NCBI GenBank assembly: GCA_026168455.1
Contig: CM047426.1
Location: forward strand, 52,621,085 to 52,685,084
Source: Theocolax elegans
Lineage: Eukaryota > Arthropoda > Insecta > Hymenoptera > Cerocephalidae
Direction of reading: 5' to 3'
Length of the DNA stretch: 64,000 nt
Below, one piece after another: positions 33,901 to 48,330 of the stretch; positions within the stretch are counted from its first letter, which is position 1; every line of letters starts with the position of its first letter. A program made the position numbers and the translations under genes. The notes below the pieces were generated by a model. It had not been told where the DNA came from. It saw only the letters and a list, made by a program, of their open reading frames with translations, and did no database searches.

Positions 33901-36900
33901 TGCAGAAAACGATCGCATAGAATGTATAGCAATGTTGTATAATTGATTATTGTATATTTTTTGGTTTCAAAATTCGTGCATCGTCTGCGGATAAAAATGC
34001 GAAAACGATTGCATGAAAATGTATAGCAAGTTTGTCAAAATTGATCATTGATAATTTCGGTAACAATTCGTGCATCGTCTGTGTGTGAAAATGCAGAAAA
34101 CGATTGCAATGGAAATGTTAAACTGTAGATGTCAAAATGATCATTGTATATTTTATGGTAACAATTCGCATCGTCTGCCCAACAAAATGCAAGAAAACGA
34201 TGCTTAGAATTATGTTATCAATAGTTGTTAATTGATTACTGTAAATATTTTGGTTTCAAAATTTCTACAATCGACTGCGTATCAAAATGCAGAAAACGAT
34301 TGCATAGAAATGATACGTAGTTGTCAAAATGACCATTGTATAATTTAATGGTAACAATTCGTGCTCGTCTGTGTGTGAAATGCGAAAACGATTGCATGGA
34401 AAATGTATAACTGTAGTGTCAAAATGATCATTGTATAATTTTATGGTAACAATTCGTGCATGGTCTGCCCCACAAATGCAGAAAACGATGGCTTAGAATT
34501 ATGTATAGCAATAGTTGTTAATTGATTATGTAATAATTTTGGTTTCAAAATTCCTGCATCGTCTGCGGATAAAAATGCAGACAAACGTGTTGCAAGGAAA
34601 ATGTATAACAGTAGTTGTCAAAATGATCATTGTATAATTTTATGGTAACAATTCGTGCATCGTCCTGTGTATGAAAATGCAGAAAACGATTGCATGGAAA
34701 ATGTATAACTGTAGATGTCAAAATGATCATTGTATTTTTATGGTAACAATTCTGCATCGTCTGCCCACAAAATGCAGAAAACGATCGATAGAATTATGTA
34801 TAGCAATAGTTGTATATTGATTATTGTAATATTTTTGGTTTCAAAATTCCTGCATCAACTGCGGATAAAAATGCAGAAAACTTGCATGGTAAATGTATAA
34901 CAGTAGTTGTCAAAATGATCATTGTATAATCTTATGGCACAATTCGTGCATCGTCTGCCCAACAAAATGCAGAAATCGATGGCATAGAATTATGTATAGC
35001 TATAGTTGTAAATTTATTATGTAACAATTTTGGTTTCAAAATTCCTGCATCGTCTGCGTATCAAAATGAAGAAAACGATTGCATGGAAAATGTATAGCAG
35101 TAGTTGTCAAATTATCATTGTATACTTCTATGGTAACAATTCGTACATCGTCTGCCTAACAAAATGCAGAAAACGATCGCATAGAATTATGTATAGCAAT
35201 AGTTGTTAAATTGATTATTGAAATAATTTTGGTTTCAAAATTCCTGCATCGTCTGCGTATCAAAATGCAGAAAACGATTGCATGGAAAATGTATAGCAGT
35301 AGTTGTCAAATTATCATTGTAAATTCTATGGTAACAATTCGTACATCGTCTGCCTAACAAAATGCAGAAAACGATCGCATAGAATTATGTATAGCAATAG
35401 TTGTATAATTGATTATTGTAAATTTTGTTTCAAAATTCCTGCATCGTCTACGGATAAAAATGCAGAAAACGATTGCATGGAAAATGTATAACATAGTTGT
35501 CAAAATGATCATTGTATTTTTATGGTAACAATTCGTGCATCGTCTGTGTGTGAAAATGCAGAAAACGATTGCATGGAAAATGTATAACTGTAGATTTCAA
35601 AATGATCATTGTATAATTTTATGGTAACAATTCGTGCATCGTCTGCCCAACTAAATGCAGAAAACGATGGCTTAGAATGTGTATAGCATAGTTGTTAAAT
35701 TGATTACTGTAATAATTTTGGTTTCAAAATTTCTACATCGACTGCGTATCAAAATGCAGAAAACGATTGCATAGAAATGTAACAGTAGTTGTCAAAATGA
35801 ACATTGTATAATTTTATGGTAACAATTCGTGCATCGTCTTCCCACAAATGTAGAAAACGATCGCATAGAATTATGTATAGCATAGTTGTATAATTGATTA
35901 TTGTAATATTTTTGGTTTCAAAATTCCTGCATCGTCTGCAAATAAAAATGCAGAAAACGATTGCATGGAAAGTATAGCAGTAGTTTCAAATCCATTGTAT
36001 AATTTTATGGTAACAATTCGTGCATCGTCTGCCTAACATAATGCAGAAAACGATCGCATAGATGTGTAAGCAATAGTTGCATAATTGATTAAGTAATAAT
36101 TTTGGTTTCAAAATTCCTGCATCGTCTGCGTATCAAAATGCAGAAAACGATTGCATGGAAAATGTATAGCAGTATTGTCAAATTATCATTGTATAATTTT
36201 ATGGTAACAATTCGTGCATCGTCTGACTAACAAATGCAGAAAACGATCGCATAGAATTAGTATAGCAATAGTTGTATAATTGATTATGTAATAATTTTGG
36301 TTTCAAAATTCCTGCATCGTCTGCGGATAAAAGCAGAAAACGATTGCATGGAATATATAACAGTAGTTGTCAAAATGATCATTGTATAATTTTATGGTAA
36401 CAATTCGTGCATCGTCTTGCCCAACAAAATGCAGAAACGATGGCTTAGAATTAGTATAGCAATAGTTGCAAATTGATTATAGTAATAGTTTTTTGGTTTT
36501 CAAAATTCCTGCATCGTTGCGTATCAAAATGCAGAAAACGATGCATGGAAATGTATAACAGTAGTTGTCAAAATGATCATGTATAAGTTTATGGTAACAA
36601 TTCGTGCATCGTCCTGCCCAACAAAATGCAGAAACGATGGCTTAGAATTATGTATAGCAATAGTTGTTAAATTGATTATGAAATAATTTTGGTTTCGAAA
36701 TTCCTGCATCGTCTGCGTATCAAAATGCAGAAAACGATTGCATGGAAATGTATAGCAGTAGTTGTCAAATTATCATTGTATAATTTTATGGTAACAATTC
36801 GTGCATCGTCTGCCTAACAAAATGCAGAAAACGCTCGCATAGAATTATGTGTAGCAATAGTTGCATAATTGATTATAGTAATAGTTTTGGTTTCAAAATT

Positions 36901-38290
36901 CCTGCATCGTCTGCGTATCAAAATGCGAAACGATTGCATGGAAAATGTATAACAGTAGTTGTCAAATGATCATGGTATAATTTTATGGTAACATTTCATG
37001 CATCGTCTGCCCAACAAAATGCAGAAAACGAGGCATAGAATTATGTATCGCAATAGTTGTTTAATTGATTATTGTAATAATTTTGGTTTCAAAATTTCTA
37101 CATCGACTGCGTATCAAAATGCAGAAACGATTGATAGAAAATGTAAACAGTAGTTGTCAAATGATCATTGTATAATTTTATGGTAAACATTCGTGCATCG
37201 TCTGCCCAACCAAAAGCAGAAACCGATGGCTTAGACTTAGTATCGCCATAGTTGTTAAATTGCTATTGAAAACTAATTTGGTTTCGAAATTCCTGCACGT
37301 CGTCTGCGGATAAAATTCAGGAAAACGATTGCAAGGAAAAATGTATAACAGTAGTTGTCAAAATGATCATTGTATAATTTTATGGTAACAATTCGTGCAT
37401 CGTCTGTGTATGAAAATGCAGAAAACGATTGCATGGAAAATGTATAACGTAGATTCAAATGATCATTGTATAATTTTATGGTAACAATTCGTGCATCGTC
37501 TGCCCAACAAAATGCAGAAAACGATGGCTTAGAATTATGTATAGCAATAGTTGTATAATTGATTTTGTAATATTTTTGGTTTCAAAATTCCTGCATCGTC
37601 TGCGGATAAAAATGCAGAAAACGATTGCATGGAAAATATAACAGTAGTTGTCAAAATGATCATTGTATAATTTTATGGTAACAATTCGTGCATCGTCTTC
37701 CCAACAAAATGTAGAAACGATCGCATAGAATTATGTATAGCAATAGTTGCATAATTGATATTGTAATAATTTTGGTTTCAAAATTTCTACATCGCTGCGT
37801 ATCAAAATGCAGAAAACGATTGCATAGAAAATGTATAACAGTAGTTGTCAAATTACCATTGTATAATTTTATGGTAACAATTCGTGCATCGTCTGCCTAA
37901 CAAATGGCAGAAAACGATCGCATAGAATTATGTATAGCATAGTTGCATAATTGATTATTGTAATAATTTTTGGTTTCAAAATTCCTGCATCGTCTGCGTA
38001 TCAAAATGCAGAAAACGATTGCATGGAAAATGTATAACAGTAGTTGTCAAAATGATCATTGTATAAATTTTATGGTACCATTCGTGCATCGTCTGCCCAA
38101 CAAATGCAGCAACGATGGCATAGCATTAATGTATAGCAATAGATGTTTAATTGAGTTATTGTAATAATTTTGGTTACAAAATTTCTGCATCGACTGCGTA
38201 TCAAAATGCAGAAAACGATTGCATGGAAAATGTATAACAGTAATTGTCAAAATGATCATTGTATATTTATGGTAACAATTCGTGCATCGT
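33850..38290 (+). other. Satellite zone dense in single-base indels
   Basis: Nearly every monomer differs from its sister copies by one-base losses or gains (GCAGAAACGAT, ATGCGAAAACG, AATTAGTATAGC, GTATATTTTTTGG), while substitutions are rare. Sister copies elsewhere in the array are clean. Unpolished long-read consensus is the simplest explanation. Confidence 0.7.
35150..37500 (+). repeat. Triplicated satellite block, copy 2 (indel-rich; approximate limits)
   Basis: Repeats the variant order of 31,100-33,900 (ACGCTCGCATAG near 36,830; TTCAGGAAAACGATTGCAAGG-like unit near 37,316) but with many one-base indels. Confidence 0.55.
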
Positions 38291-41200
38291 CTTCCTAACA
38301 AAATGTAGAAAACGATCGCATAGAATTATATATAGCAATAGTTGTATAATTGATCATTGTATTAATTTTTGGTTTCAAAATTCCTGCATCGTCTGCGGAT
38401 AAAAATGCAGAAAACGATTGCATAAAAAATGTATAACAGTAGTTGTCAAAATGATCATTGTATAATTTTATGGTAACAATTCGTGCATCGTCTGTGTATG
38501 AAAATGCAGAAAACGATTGCATGGAAAATGTATAACTGTAGATGTCAAAATGATCATTGTATAATTTTATGGGTAACAATTCGTGCATCGTCTGCCCAAC
38601 AAAATGCAGAAAACGATGGCTTAGAATTATGTATAGCAATAGTTGTTAAATTGATTACTGTAATAATTTTGGTTTCAAAATTTCTACATCGACTGCGTAT
38701 CAAAATGCAGAAAACGATTGCATAAAAAATGTATAACAGTAGTTGAACAAATTACCATTGTATAATTTTATGGTAACAATTCGGGCATCGTCTGCCTAAC
38801 AAAATGCAGAAAACGATCGCATAGAATTATGTATAGCAATAGTTGCATAATTGATTATTGTAATAATTTTTGGTTTCAAAATTCCTGCATCGTCTGCGGA
38901 TAAAAATGCAGAAAAACGATTGCATGGAACATGTATAACAGTAGTTGTCAAAATGATCATTGTATAATTTTATGGTAACAATTCGTGCATCGTCTGTGTA
39001 TGAAAATGCAGAAAACGATTGCATGGAAAATGTATAACTGTAGATGTCAAAATGATCATTGTATAATTTTATGGTAACAATTCGTGCATCGTCTGCCCAA
39101 CAAAATGCAGAAAACGATGGCTTAGAATTATGTATAGCAATAGTTGTTAAATTGATTACTGTAATAATTTTGGTTTCAAAATTTCTACATCGACTGCGTA
39201 TCAAAATGCAAAAAACGATTGCATAGAAAATGTATAACAGTAGTTGTCAAAATGAACATTGTATAATTTTATGGTAACAATTCGGGCATCGTCTTCCCAA
39301 CAAAATGTAGAAACGATCGCATAGAATTATGTATAGCAATAGTTGTATAATTGATTATTGTAATAATTTTTGGTTTCAAATTCCTGCATCGTCTGCAAAT
39401 AAAAATGCAGAAAACGATTGCATGGAAAATGTATAGCAGTGGTTGTCAAATTACCATTGTATAATTTTATGGTAACAATTCGTGCATCGTCTGCCCAACA
39501 AAATGCAGAAATCGATGGCATAGAATTATGTATAGCAATAGTTGTATAATTGATTATTGTAATAATTTTGGTTTCAAAATTCCTGCATCGACTGCGGATA
39601 AAAATGCAGAAAACGATTGCATGGTAAATGTATAACAGTAGTTGTCAAATGATCATTGTATAATTTATGGTAACAATTCGTGCATCGTCTGCCTAACAAA
39701 ATGCAGAAAACGATCGCATAGAATTATGTATAGCAATAGTTGTATAATTGATTATTGTAATAATTTTTGGTTTCAAAATTCCTGTATCGTCTGCGGATAA
39801 AAATGCAGAAAAACGATTGCATGGAAAATGTATAACAGTAGTTGTCATAATGATCATTATATAATTTTATGGTAACAATTCGTGCATCGTCTGCTTAACA
39901 AAATTGCAGAAAAACGATTGCATGGAAATGTATAACAGTAGTTGTCAAAAATGATCATTGTATAATTTTATGGTAACACTTCGTGCATCGTCTACCCAAC
40001 AAAATGCAGAAAACGATTGCATGGAAAAGTGTATAACTGTAGATGTCAAAATGATCATTGTATAATTTATGGTAACAATTCGTGCATCGTTGCCCAACAA
40101 AATGCAGAAACGATGGCTTAGAATTATGTATAGCAATAGTTGTTAAATTGATTACGGTAATAATTTTGGTTTCAAAATTTCTACATCGACTGCGTATCAA
40201 AATGCAGAAAACTATTGCATAGAAATGTATAACAGTAGTTGTCAAATGAACATTGTATAATTTTATGGTAACAATTCGTGCATCGTCTGCCTAACAAAAT
40301 GCAGAAAACGATCGCATAGAATTATGTATAGCAATAGTTGCATAATTGATTAAAGTAATAATTTTTGGTTTCAAATTCCTGCATCGTCTGCGTATCAAAA
40401 TGCAGAAAACGATTGCATGGAAAATGTATAACAGTAGTTGTCAAAATGATCATTGTATAATTTTATGGTAACAATTCGTGCATCGTCTGCCCAACAAAAT
40501 GCAGAAAAACGATGGCATAGAATGATGTATAGCAATAGTTGTTTAATTGATTATTGTACATAATTTTGGTTTCAAAATTTCTACATCGACTGCGTATCAA
40601 AATGCAGAAAACGATTGCATAGAAAATGTATAACAGTAGTTGTCAAAATGATCATTGTATAATTTATGGTAACAATTCGTGCATCGTCTGCCCACAAAAT
40701 GCAGAAAACGATGGCTTAGAAATTATGTATAGCAATAGTTGTTTAAATTGATTACTGTAATAATTTGGTTTCAAAATTTTCTACATCGACTTGCGTATCA
40801 AAATGCAGAAAACAATTGCATAGCAAATGTATAACAGTAGTTGTCAAACTGAACATTGTATAATTTTATGGTAACAATTCGTGCATCGTCTTCCCAACAA
40901 AATGTAGAAACGATCGCATAGAATTATGTGTAGCAATAGTTGTATAATTGATTATTGTAATAATTTTGGTTTCAAAATTCCTGCATCGTCCTGCGTATCA
41001 AAATGCAGAAAACGATTGCATGGAAAATGTATAGCAGTAGTTGTCAACCTTACCATTGTATAATGTTATGGTAACAATTCGTGCATCGTCTGCCTAACAA
41101 AATGCAGAAAATGATCGCATAGAATTATGTATAGCTATAGTTGTTAAATTGATTATTGTAACAATTTTTGGGTTTCAAAATTCCTGCATCGTCCTGCGGA

Positions 41201-42640
41201 TAAAAATGCAGAAAACGATTGCATGGAAAATGTATAACAGTAGTTGTCAAAATGATCATTGTATAATTTTATGGTAACAATTCGTGCATCGTCTGTGTGT
41301 GAAAATGCAGAAAACGATTGCATGGAAAATGTATAACTGTAGATGTCCAAAATGATCATTGTATAATTTTATGGTAACAATTCGTGCATCGTCTGCCCAA
41401 CAAAATGCAGAAAACTATGGCTTAGAATTATGTATAGCAATAGTTGTTAAATTGATTACTGTAATAATTTTGGTTTCAAAATTTCTACATCGGACTGCGT
41501 ATCAAAATGCAGAAAAACCGATTGCATAGAAAATGTATAACAGTAGTTGTCAAACTGAAACATTGTATAATTTTATGGTAACAACAATTCGTGCATCGTC
41601 TGCCCACAAAATGCGAAAAACGATGGCTTAGGATTATGTATAGCAATAGTTGTTAATTAATATGTAATAATTTTGGTTTCAAAATTCCTGCATCGTCTGC
41701 TATCAAAAATGCAAAAACGATTGCATGGAAAATGTATAGCAGTAGTTGTCAAATTACCATTGTATAATTTTATGGTAACAATTCGTGCATCGTCTGCCTA
41801 AAAAATGCAGAAAACGATCGCATAGAATTATGTTAGCTATAGTTGTTAAATTGATTATTGTAACAATTTTGGTTTCAAAATTCCTGCATCGTCTGGCGGA
41901 TAAAAATGCAGAAAACGATTGCATGGAAAATGTATAACATAGTTGTCAAAATGATCATTGTATAATTTTATGGTAACAATTCGTGCATCGTCTGTGTGTG
42001 AAAATGCAGAAAATGATTGCATGGAAAATGTATAACTGTAGATGTCAACATGATCATTGTATAATTTTATGGTAACAATTCGTGCATCGTCTGCCCAACA
42101 AAATGCAGAAAACGATGGCTTAGAATTATGTATAGCAATAGTTGTTAAATTGATTACTGTAATAATTTTGGTTTCAAATTCCTGCATCGTCTGCGGATAA
42201 AAATGCAGAAAACGATTGCAAGGAAAATGTATAACAGTAGTTGTCAAAATGATCATGTATAATTTTATGGTAACAATTCGTGCATCGTCTGTGTATGAAA
42301 ATGCAGAAACGATTGCATGGAAAATGTATAACTGTAGATGTCAAAATGATCATTGTATAATTTTATGGTAACAATTCGTGCATCGTCTGCCCAACAAAAT
42401 GCAGAAAACGATCGCATAGAATTATGTATAGCAATAGTTGTATAATTGATTACTGTAATAATTTTGGTTTCAAAATTCCTGCAGTCGACTGCGGATAAAA
42501 TGCAGAAAACGATTGCATGGTAAAATGTATAACAGTAGTTGTCAAAATGATCATTGTATTCTTATGGCAACAATTCGTGCATCGTCTGCCCAACAAAATG
42601 CAGAAATCGATGGCTGAATTATGTATAGCTATAGTTGTTA
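37700..42640 (+). repeat. Large duplicated satellite block, indel-rich copy (approximate limits)
   Basis: Counterpart of 15,900-20,600. For example GCAGCAACGATGGCATAGC at about 38,107 corresponds to 16,348 with two bases missing around it, and TTATATATAGC at about 38,327 corresponds to 16,568. Confidence 0.72.
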
Positions 42641-44199
42641 AATGATTATTGTAACATTTTGGTTTCAAAAATCCTGCTGCATCGTATGCGTATCAAAGAA
42701 GAAAACGATTGCATGAAAATGTATAACTGTAGAGGTCAATTGATCTTGTATAATTTTATGGTACAATTCGTGCATCGTCTTCCACAATGCAGAAGAATAC
42801 GATGCTTAGAATTATTATAGCAATAGTTGTTAAATTGATTATTGAAATAATTTTGGTTTCAAAATTCCTGCATCGTCGCGTATCAAAATGCAGAAAACGA
42901 TGGCATGGAAAATGTATAGCAGTAGTTGTCAAATTATCATTGTATAATTCTATGGTAACAATTCGTACAATCGGCTGCCTAACAAAATGCACGAAAACGA
43001 TCGCATAGAATTATGTATGCAAGTTGTATAATTGATATTGTAATAATTTTGGTTTCAAAATTCCTGCAATCGTCTAGGATAAAAAAATGCAGAAAACGGT
43101 TGCATGGAAAATGTATAGCAGTAGTTGTCAACTTACCATTGTATAATTTTATGGTAACAATTCGTGCATCGTCTGCCTCACAAATGCAGAAAACGATGCA
43201 TAGAAAATTATGAGCTTAGTGTTAAATTGATATTGTATAATTTTTGGTAAAATTCGTGCATCGTCTAAAAAATGCAGAAAACGATGCATAAATGTATACA
43301 TAGTTGTAGATATGTATAATTTGGTCAAAATTCGTGCATCGTCTGCGGAAAATGCAGAAAACGATTGCATGGAAAATGTATAACAGTAGTTGTCAAAATG
43401 ATCATTGTATAATTTTATGGTAACAATTCGTGCATCGTCTGTGTGTGAAAATGCAGAAAACGATGCATGGAAAATGTTAACTGTAGATGTCAAAATGATC
43501 ATGTATAATTTTATGGTAACAATTCGTGCATCGTCTGCCCAACAAAATGCAGAAAACGATGGCTTAGAATTATGTATAGCAATAGTTGTTAAATTGATTA
43601 CTGTAATAATTTTGGTTTCAAAATTCCTGCATCGTCCTGCGGATAAAAATGCAGAAAACGGTTGCAAGGAAAATGTATAACAGTAGTTGTCAAAATGATC
43701 ATTGTATAATTTTATGGTAACAATTCGTGCATCGTCTGTGTATGAAAATGCAGAAAACGATTGCATGGAAAATGTATAACTGTAGAATGTCAAAATGATC
43801 ATTGTATAATTTTATGGTAACAATTCGTGCATCGTCTGCCCAACAAAATGCAGAAAACGATCGCATAGAATTATGTATAGCAATATTTGTATAATTGATT
43901 ATTGTAATAATTTTGGTTTCAAAATTCCTGCATCACTGCGGATAAAAATGCAGAAAACGATTGCATGGTAAATGTATAGACAGTAGTTGTCAAAATGATC
44001 ATTGTATAATCTTATGGCAACATTCGTGCATCGTCTGCCCAACAAAATGCAGAAATCGATGGCATAGAATTATGTATAGCTATAGTTGTTAATTGATTAT
44101 TGTAACAATTTTGGTTTCAAAATTCCTGCATCGTCTGCGTATCAAAATGAAGAAAACGATTGCATGGAAAATGTATAGCAGTAGTTGTCAAATTATCAT

Positions 44200-46850
44200 T
44201 GTATAATTCTATGGTAACAATTCGTACATCGTCTGCCTAACAAAATGCAGAAAACGATCGCATAGAATTATGTATAGCAATAGTTGTTAATTGATTATTG
44301 AAATAATTTTGGTTTCAAAATTCCTGCATCGTCTGCGTATCAAAATGCAGAAAACGATTGCATGGAAAATGTATAGCAGTAGTTGTCAAATTATCATTGT
44401 ATAATTCTATGGTAACAATTCGTACATCGTCTGCCTAACAAAATGCAGAAAACGATCGCATAGAATTATGTATAGCAATAGTTGTATAATTGATTATTGT
44501 AATAATTTTGGTTTCAAAATTCCTGCATCGTCTACGGATAAAAATGCAGAAAACGATTGCATGGAAAATGTATAACAGTAGTTGTCAAATGATCATTGTA
44601 TAATTTATGATAACAATTCGTGCATCGTCTGTGTGTGAAAATGCAGAAACGATTGCATGGAAAATGTATAACTGTAGATGTCAAAATGATCATTGTATAA
44701 TTTTATGGTAACAATTCGTGCATCGTCTGCCCAACTAAATGCAGAAAACGATGGCTTAGAATTATGTATAGCAATAGTTGTTAAATTGATTACTGTAATA
44801 ATTTTGGTTTCAAAATTTCTACATCGACTGCGTATCAAAATGCAGAAAACGATTGCATAGAAAATGTATAACAGTAGTTGTCAAAATGAACATTGTATAA
44901 TTTTATGGTAACAATTCGTGCATCGTCTTCCCAACAAAATGTAGAAAACGATCGCATAGAATTATGTATAGCAATAGTTGTATAATTGATTATTGTAATA
45001 ATTTTTGGTTTCAAAATTCCTGCATCGTCTGCAAATAAAAATGCAGAAAACGATTGCATGGAAAATGTATAGCAGTAGTTGTCAAATTACCATTGTATAA
45101 TTTTATGGTAACAATTCGTGCATCGTCTGCCTAACAAAATGCAGAAAACGATCGCATAGAATGATGTATAGCAATAGTTGCATAATTGATTAAAGTAATA
45201 ATTTTTGGTTTCAAAATTCCTGCATCGTCTGCGTATCAAAATGCAGAAAACGATTGCATGGAAAATGTATAGCAGTAGTTGTCAAATTATCATTGTATAA
45301 TTTTATGGTAACAATTCGTGCATCGTCTGACTAACAAAATGCAGAAAACGATCGCATAGAATTATGTATAGCAATAGTTGTATAATTGATTATTGTAATA
45401 ATTTTTGGTTTCAAAATTCCTGCATCGTCTGCGGATAAAAATGCAGAAAACGATTGCATGGAAAATATATAACAGTAGTTGTCAAAATGATCATTGTATA
45501 ATTTTATGGTAACAATTCGTGCATCGTCTGCCCAACAAAATGCAGAAAACGATGGCTTAGAATTATGTATAGCAATAGTTGCATAATTGATTATAGTAAT
45601 AGTTTTTGGTGTCAAAATTCCTGCATCGTCTGCGTATCAAAATGCAGAAAACGATTGCATGGAAAATGTATAACAGTAGTTGTCAAAATGATCATTGTAT
45701 AATTTTATGGTAACAATTCGTGCATCGTCTGCCCAACAAAATGCAGAAAACGATGGCTTAGAATTATGTATAGCAATAGTTGTTAAATTGATTATTGAAT
45801 AATTTTGGTTTCGAAATTCCTGCATCGTCTGCGTATCAAAATGCAGAAAACGATTGCATGGAAAATGTATAGCAGTAGTTGTCAAATTATCATTGTATAA
45901 TTTTATGGTAACAATTCGTGCATCGTCTGCCTAACAAAATGCAGAAAACGCTCGCATAGAATTATGTGTAGCAATAGTTGCATAATTGATTATAGTAATA
46001 GTTTTTGGTTTCAAAATTCCTGCATCGTCTGCGTATCAAAATGCAGAAAACGATTGCATGGAAAATGTATAACAGTAGTTGTCAAAATGATCATGGTATA
46101 ATTTTATGGTAACATTTCGTGCATCGTCTGCCCAACAAAATGCAGAAAACGATGGCATAGAATTATGTATAGCAATAGTTGTTTAATTGATTATTGTAAT
46201 AATTTTGGTTTCAAAATTTCTACATCGACTGCGTATCAAAATGCAGAAAACGATTGCATAGAAAATGTATAACAGTAGTTGTCAAAATGATCATTGTATA
46301 ATTTTATGGTAACAATTCGTGCATCGTCTGCCCAACAAAATGCAGAAAACGATGGCTTAGAATTATGTATAGCAATAGTTGTTAAATTGATTATTGAAAT
46401 AATTTTGGTTTCGAAATTCCTGCATCGTCTGCGGATAAAAATTCAGAAAACGATTGCAAGGAAAATGTATAACAGTAGTTGTCAAAATGATCATTGTATA
46501 ATTTTATGGTAACAATTCGTGCATCGTCTGTGTATGAAAATGCAGAAAACGATTGCATGGAAAATGTATAACTGTAGATGTCAAAATGATCATTGTATAA
46601 TTTTATGGTAACAATTCGTGCATCGTCTGCCCAACAAAATGCAGAAAACGATGGCTTAGAATTATGTATAGCAATATTTGTTAAATTGATTATTGAAATA
46701 TTTCGGTTTCAAAATTCCTGCATCGTCCTGCGTATCAAAATGCAGAAAACGATTGCATGGAAAATGTATAGCAGTAGTTGTCAAATTATCATTGTATAAT
46801 TTTATGGTAACAATTCGTGCATCGTCTGCCTAACAAAATGCAGAAAACGA
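44200..46850 (+). repeat. Triplicated satellite block, copy 3 (mostly clean; approximate limits)
   Basis: Third occurrence of the 31.1-33.9 kb variant order: GGTGTCAAAATTCC at about 45,608, ACGCTCGCATAG at 45,949, TTCAGAAAACGATTGCAAGG at about 46,442. Landmarks at 46,294 and 46,593 lie 12,936 bp from 33,358 and 33,657. Confidence 0.65.
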
Positions 46851-46999
46851 TCGCATAGAATTATGTATAGCAATAGTTGTATAATTGATTATTGTAATAA
46901 TTTTTGGTTTCAAAATTCCTGCATCGTCTGCGGATAAAAATGCAGAAAACGATTGCATGGAAAATAGATAACAGTAGTTGTCAAAATGATCATTGTATA

Positions 47000-48330
47000 A
47001 TTTTATGGTAACAATTCGTGCATCGTCTGTGTATGAAAATGTAGAAAACGATTGCATGGAAAATGTATAACAGTAGTTGTCAAAATGATCAATGTATAAT
47101 TTTATGGTAACAATTCCTGCATCGTCTGCCTAACAAAATGCAGAAAACGATCGCATAGAATTATGTGTAGCAATAGTTGTATAATTGATTATTGTAATAA
47201 TTTTTGGTTTCAAAATTCCTGTATCGTCTACGGATAAAAATGCAGAAAACGATTGCATGGAAAATGTATAACAGTAGTTGTCAAAATGATCAATGTATAA
47301 TTTTATGGTAACAATTCATGCATCGTCTGCCTACATAATGCAGAAAACGATCGCATAGAATTATGTATAGCAATAGTTGTATAATTGATTATTGTAATAA
47401 TTTTTGGTTTCAAAATTCCTGCATCGTCTGCGGATAAAAATGCAGATAACGATTGCATGGAAATGTATAGCAAGTAGTTGTCAAATTATCATTGTATATT
47501 TTATGGTAACAATTCGTGCATCGTCTGCCTAACAAAATGCAGAAAACGATCGCATAGAATTATGTATAGCAATAGGTTGTATAATCGATTATTGTAATAA
47601 TTTTTGGTTTCAAAATTCCTGCATCGTCTGCGGATAAAAATGCAGAAAACGATTGCATGGAAAATGTATAGCAGTAGTTGTCAAATTATCATTGTATAAT
47701 TTAATGGTAACAATTCGTGCATCGTCCTGCCTAACAAAATGCAGAAAACGATCGCATAGAATTATGTATAGCAATAGTTGTATAATTGATTATTGTAATA
47801 ATTTTTGGTTTCAAAATTCCTGCATCGACTGCGGATAAAAATGCAGAAAACGATTGCATGGTAAATGTATAACAGTAGTTGTCAAAATGATCATTGTATA
47901 ATCTTATGGCAACAATTCGTGCATCGTCTGCCCAACAAAATGCAGAAATCGATGGCATAGAATTATGTATAGCTATAGTTGTTAAATTGATTATTGTAAC
48001 AATTTTGGTTTCAAAATTCCTGCATCGTCTGCGTATCAAAATGAAGAAAACGATTGCATGGAAAATGTATAACAGTAGTTGTCAAATTATCATTGTATAA
48101 TTTAATGGTAACAATTCGTGCATCGTCTGCGTATCAAAATGCAGAAAACGATCGCATACAATTATGAATAGCAATAGTTGTATAATTGATTAATGTAATA
48201 ATTTTTGGTTTCAAAATTCCTGCATCGTCAGCGGATAAAAATGCAGAAAACGATTGCATGTAAAATGTATAACAGTAGTTGTCAGAATGATCATTATATA
48301 ATTTTATGGTAACAATTCGCGCATCGTCTG
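47000..48330 (+). repeat. Satellite block repeated 6.2 kb downstream (copy 1, approximate limits)
   Basis: Defined by variants GATCAATGTATAA, GCCTAACATAATG-like junctions, GCAGATAACG, ATAATCGATTATTG and TTTAATGGTAAC. The same order recurs at about 53,230-54,520 (offset 6,195 at 47,731/53,926 and 47,894/54,089). Confidence 0.7.
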
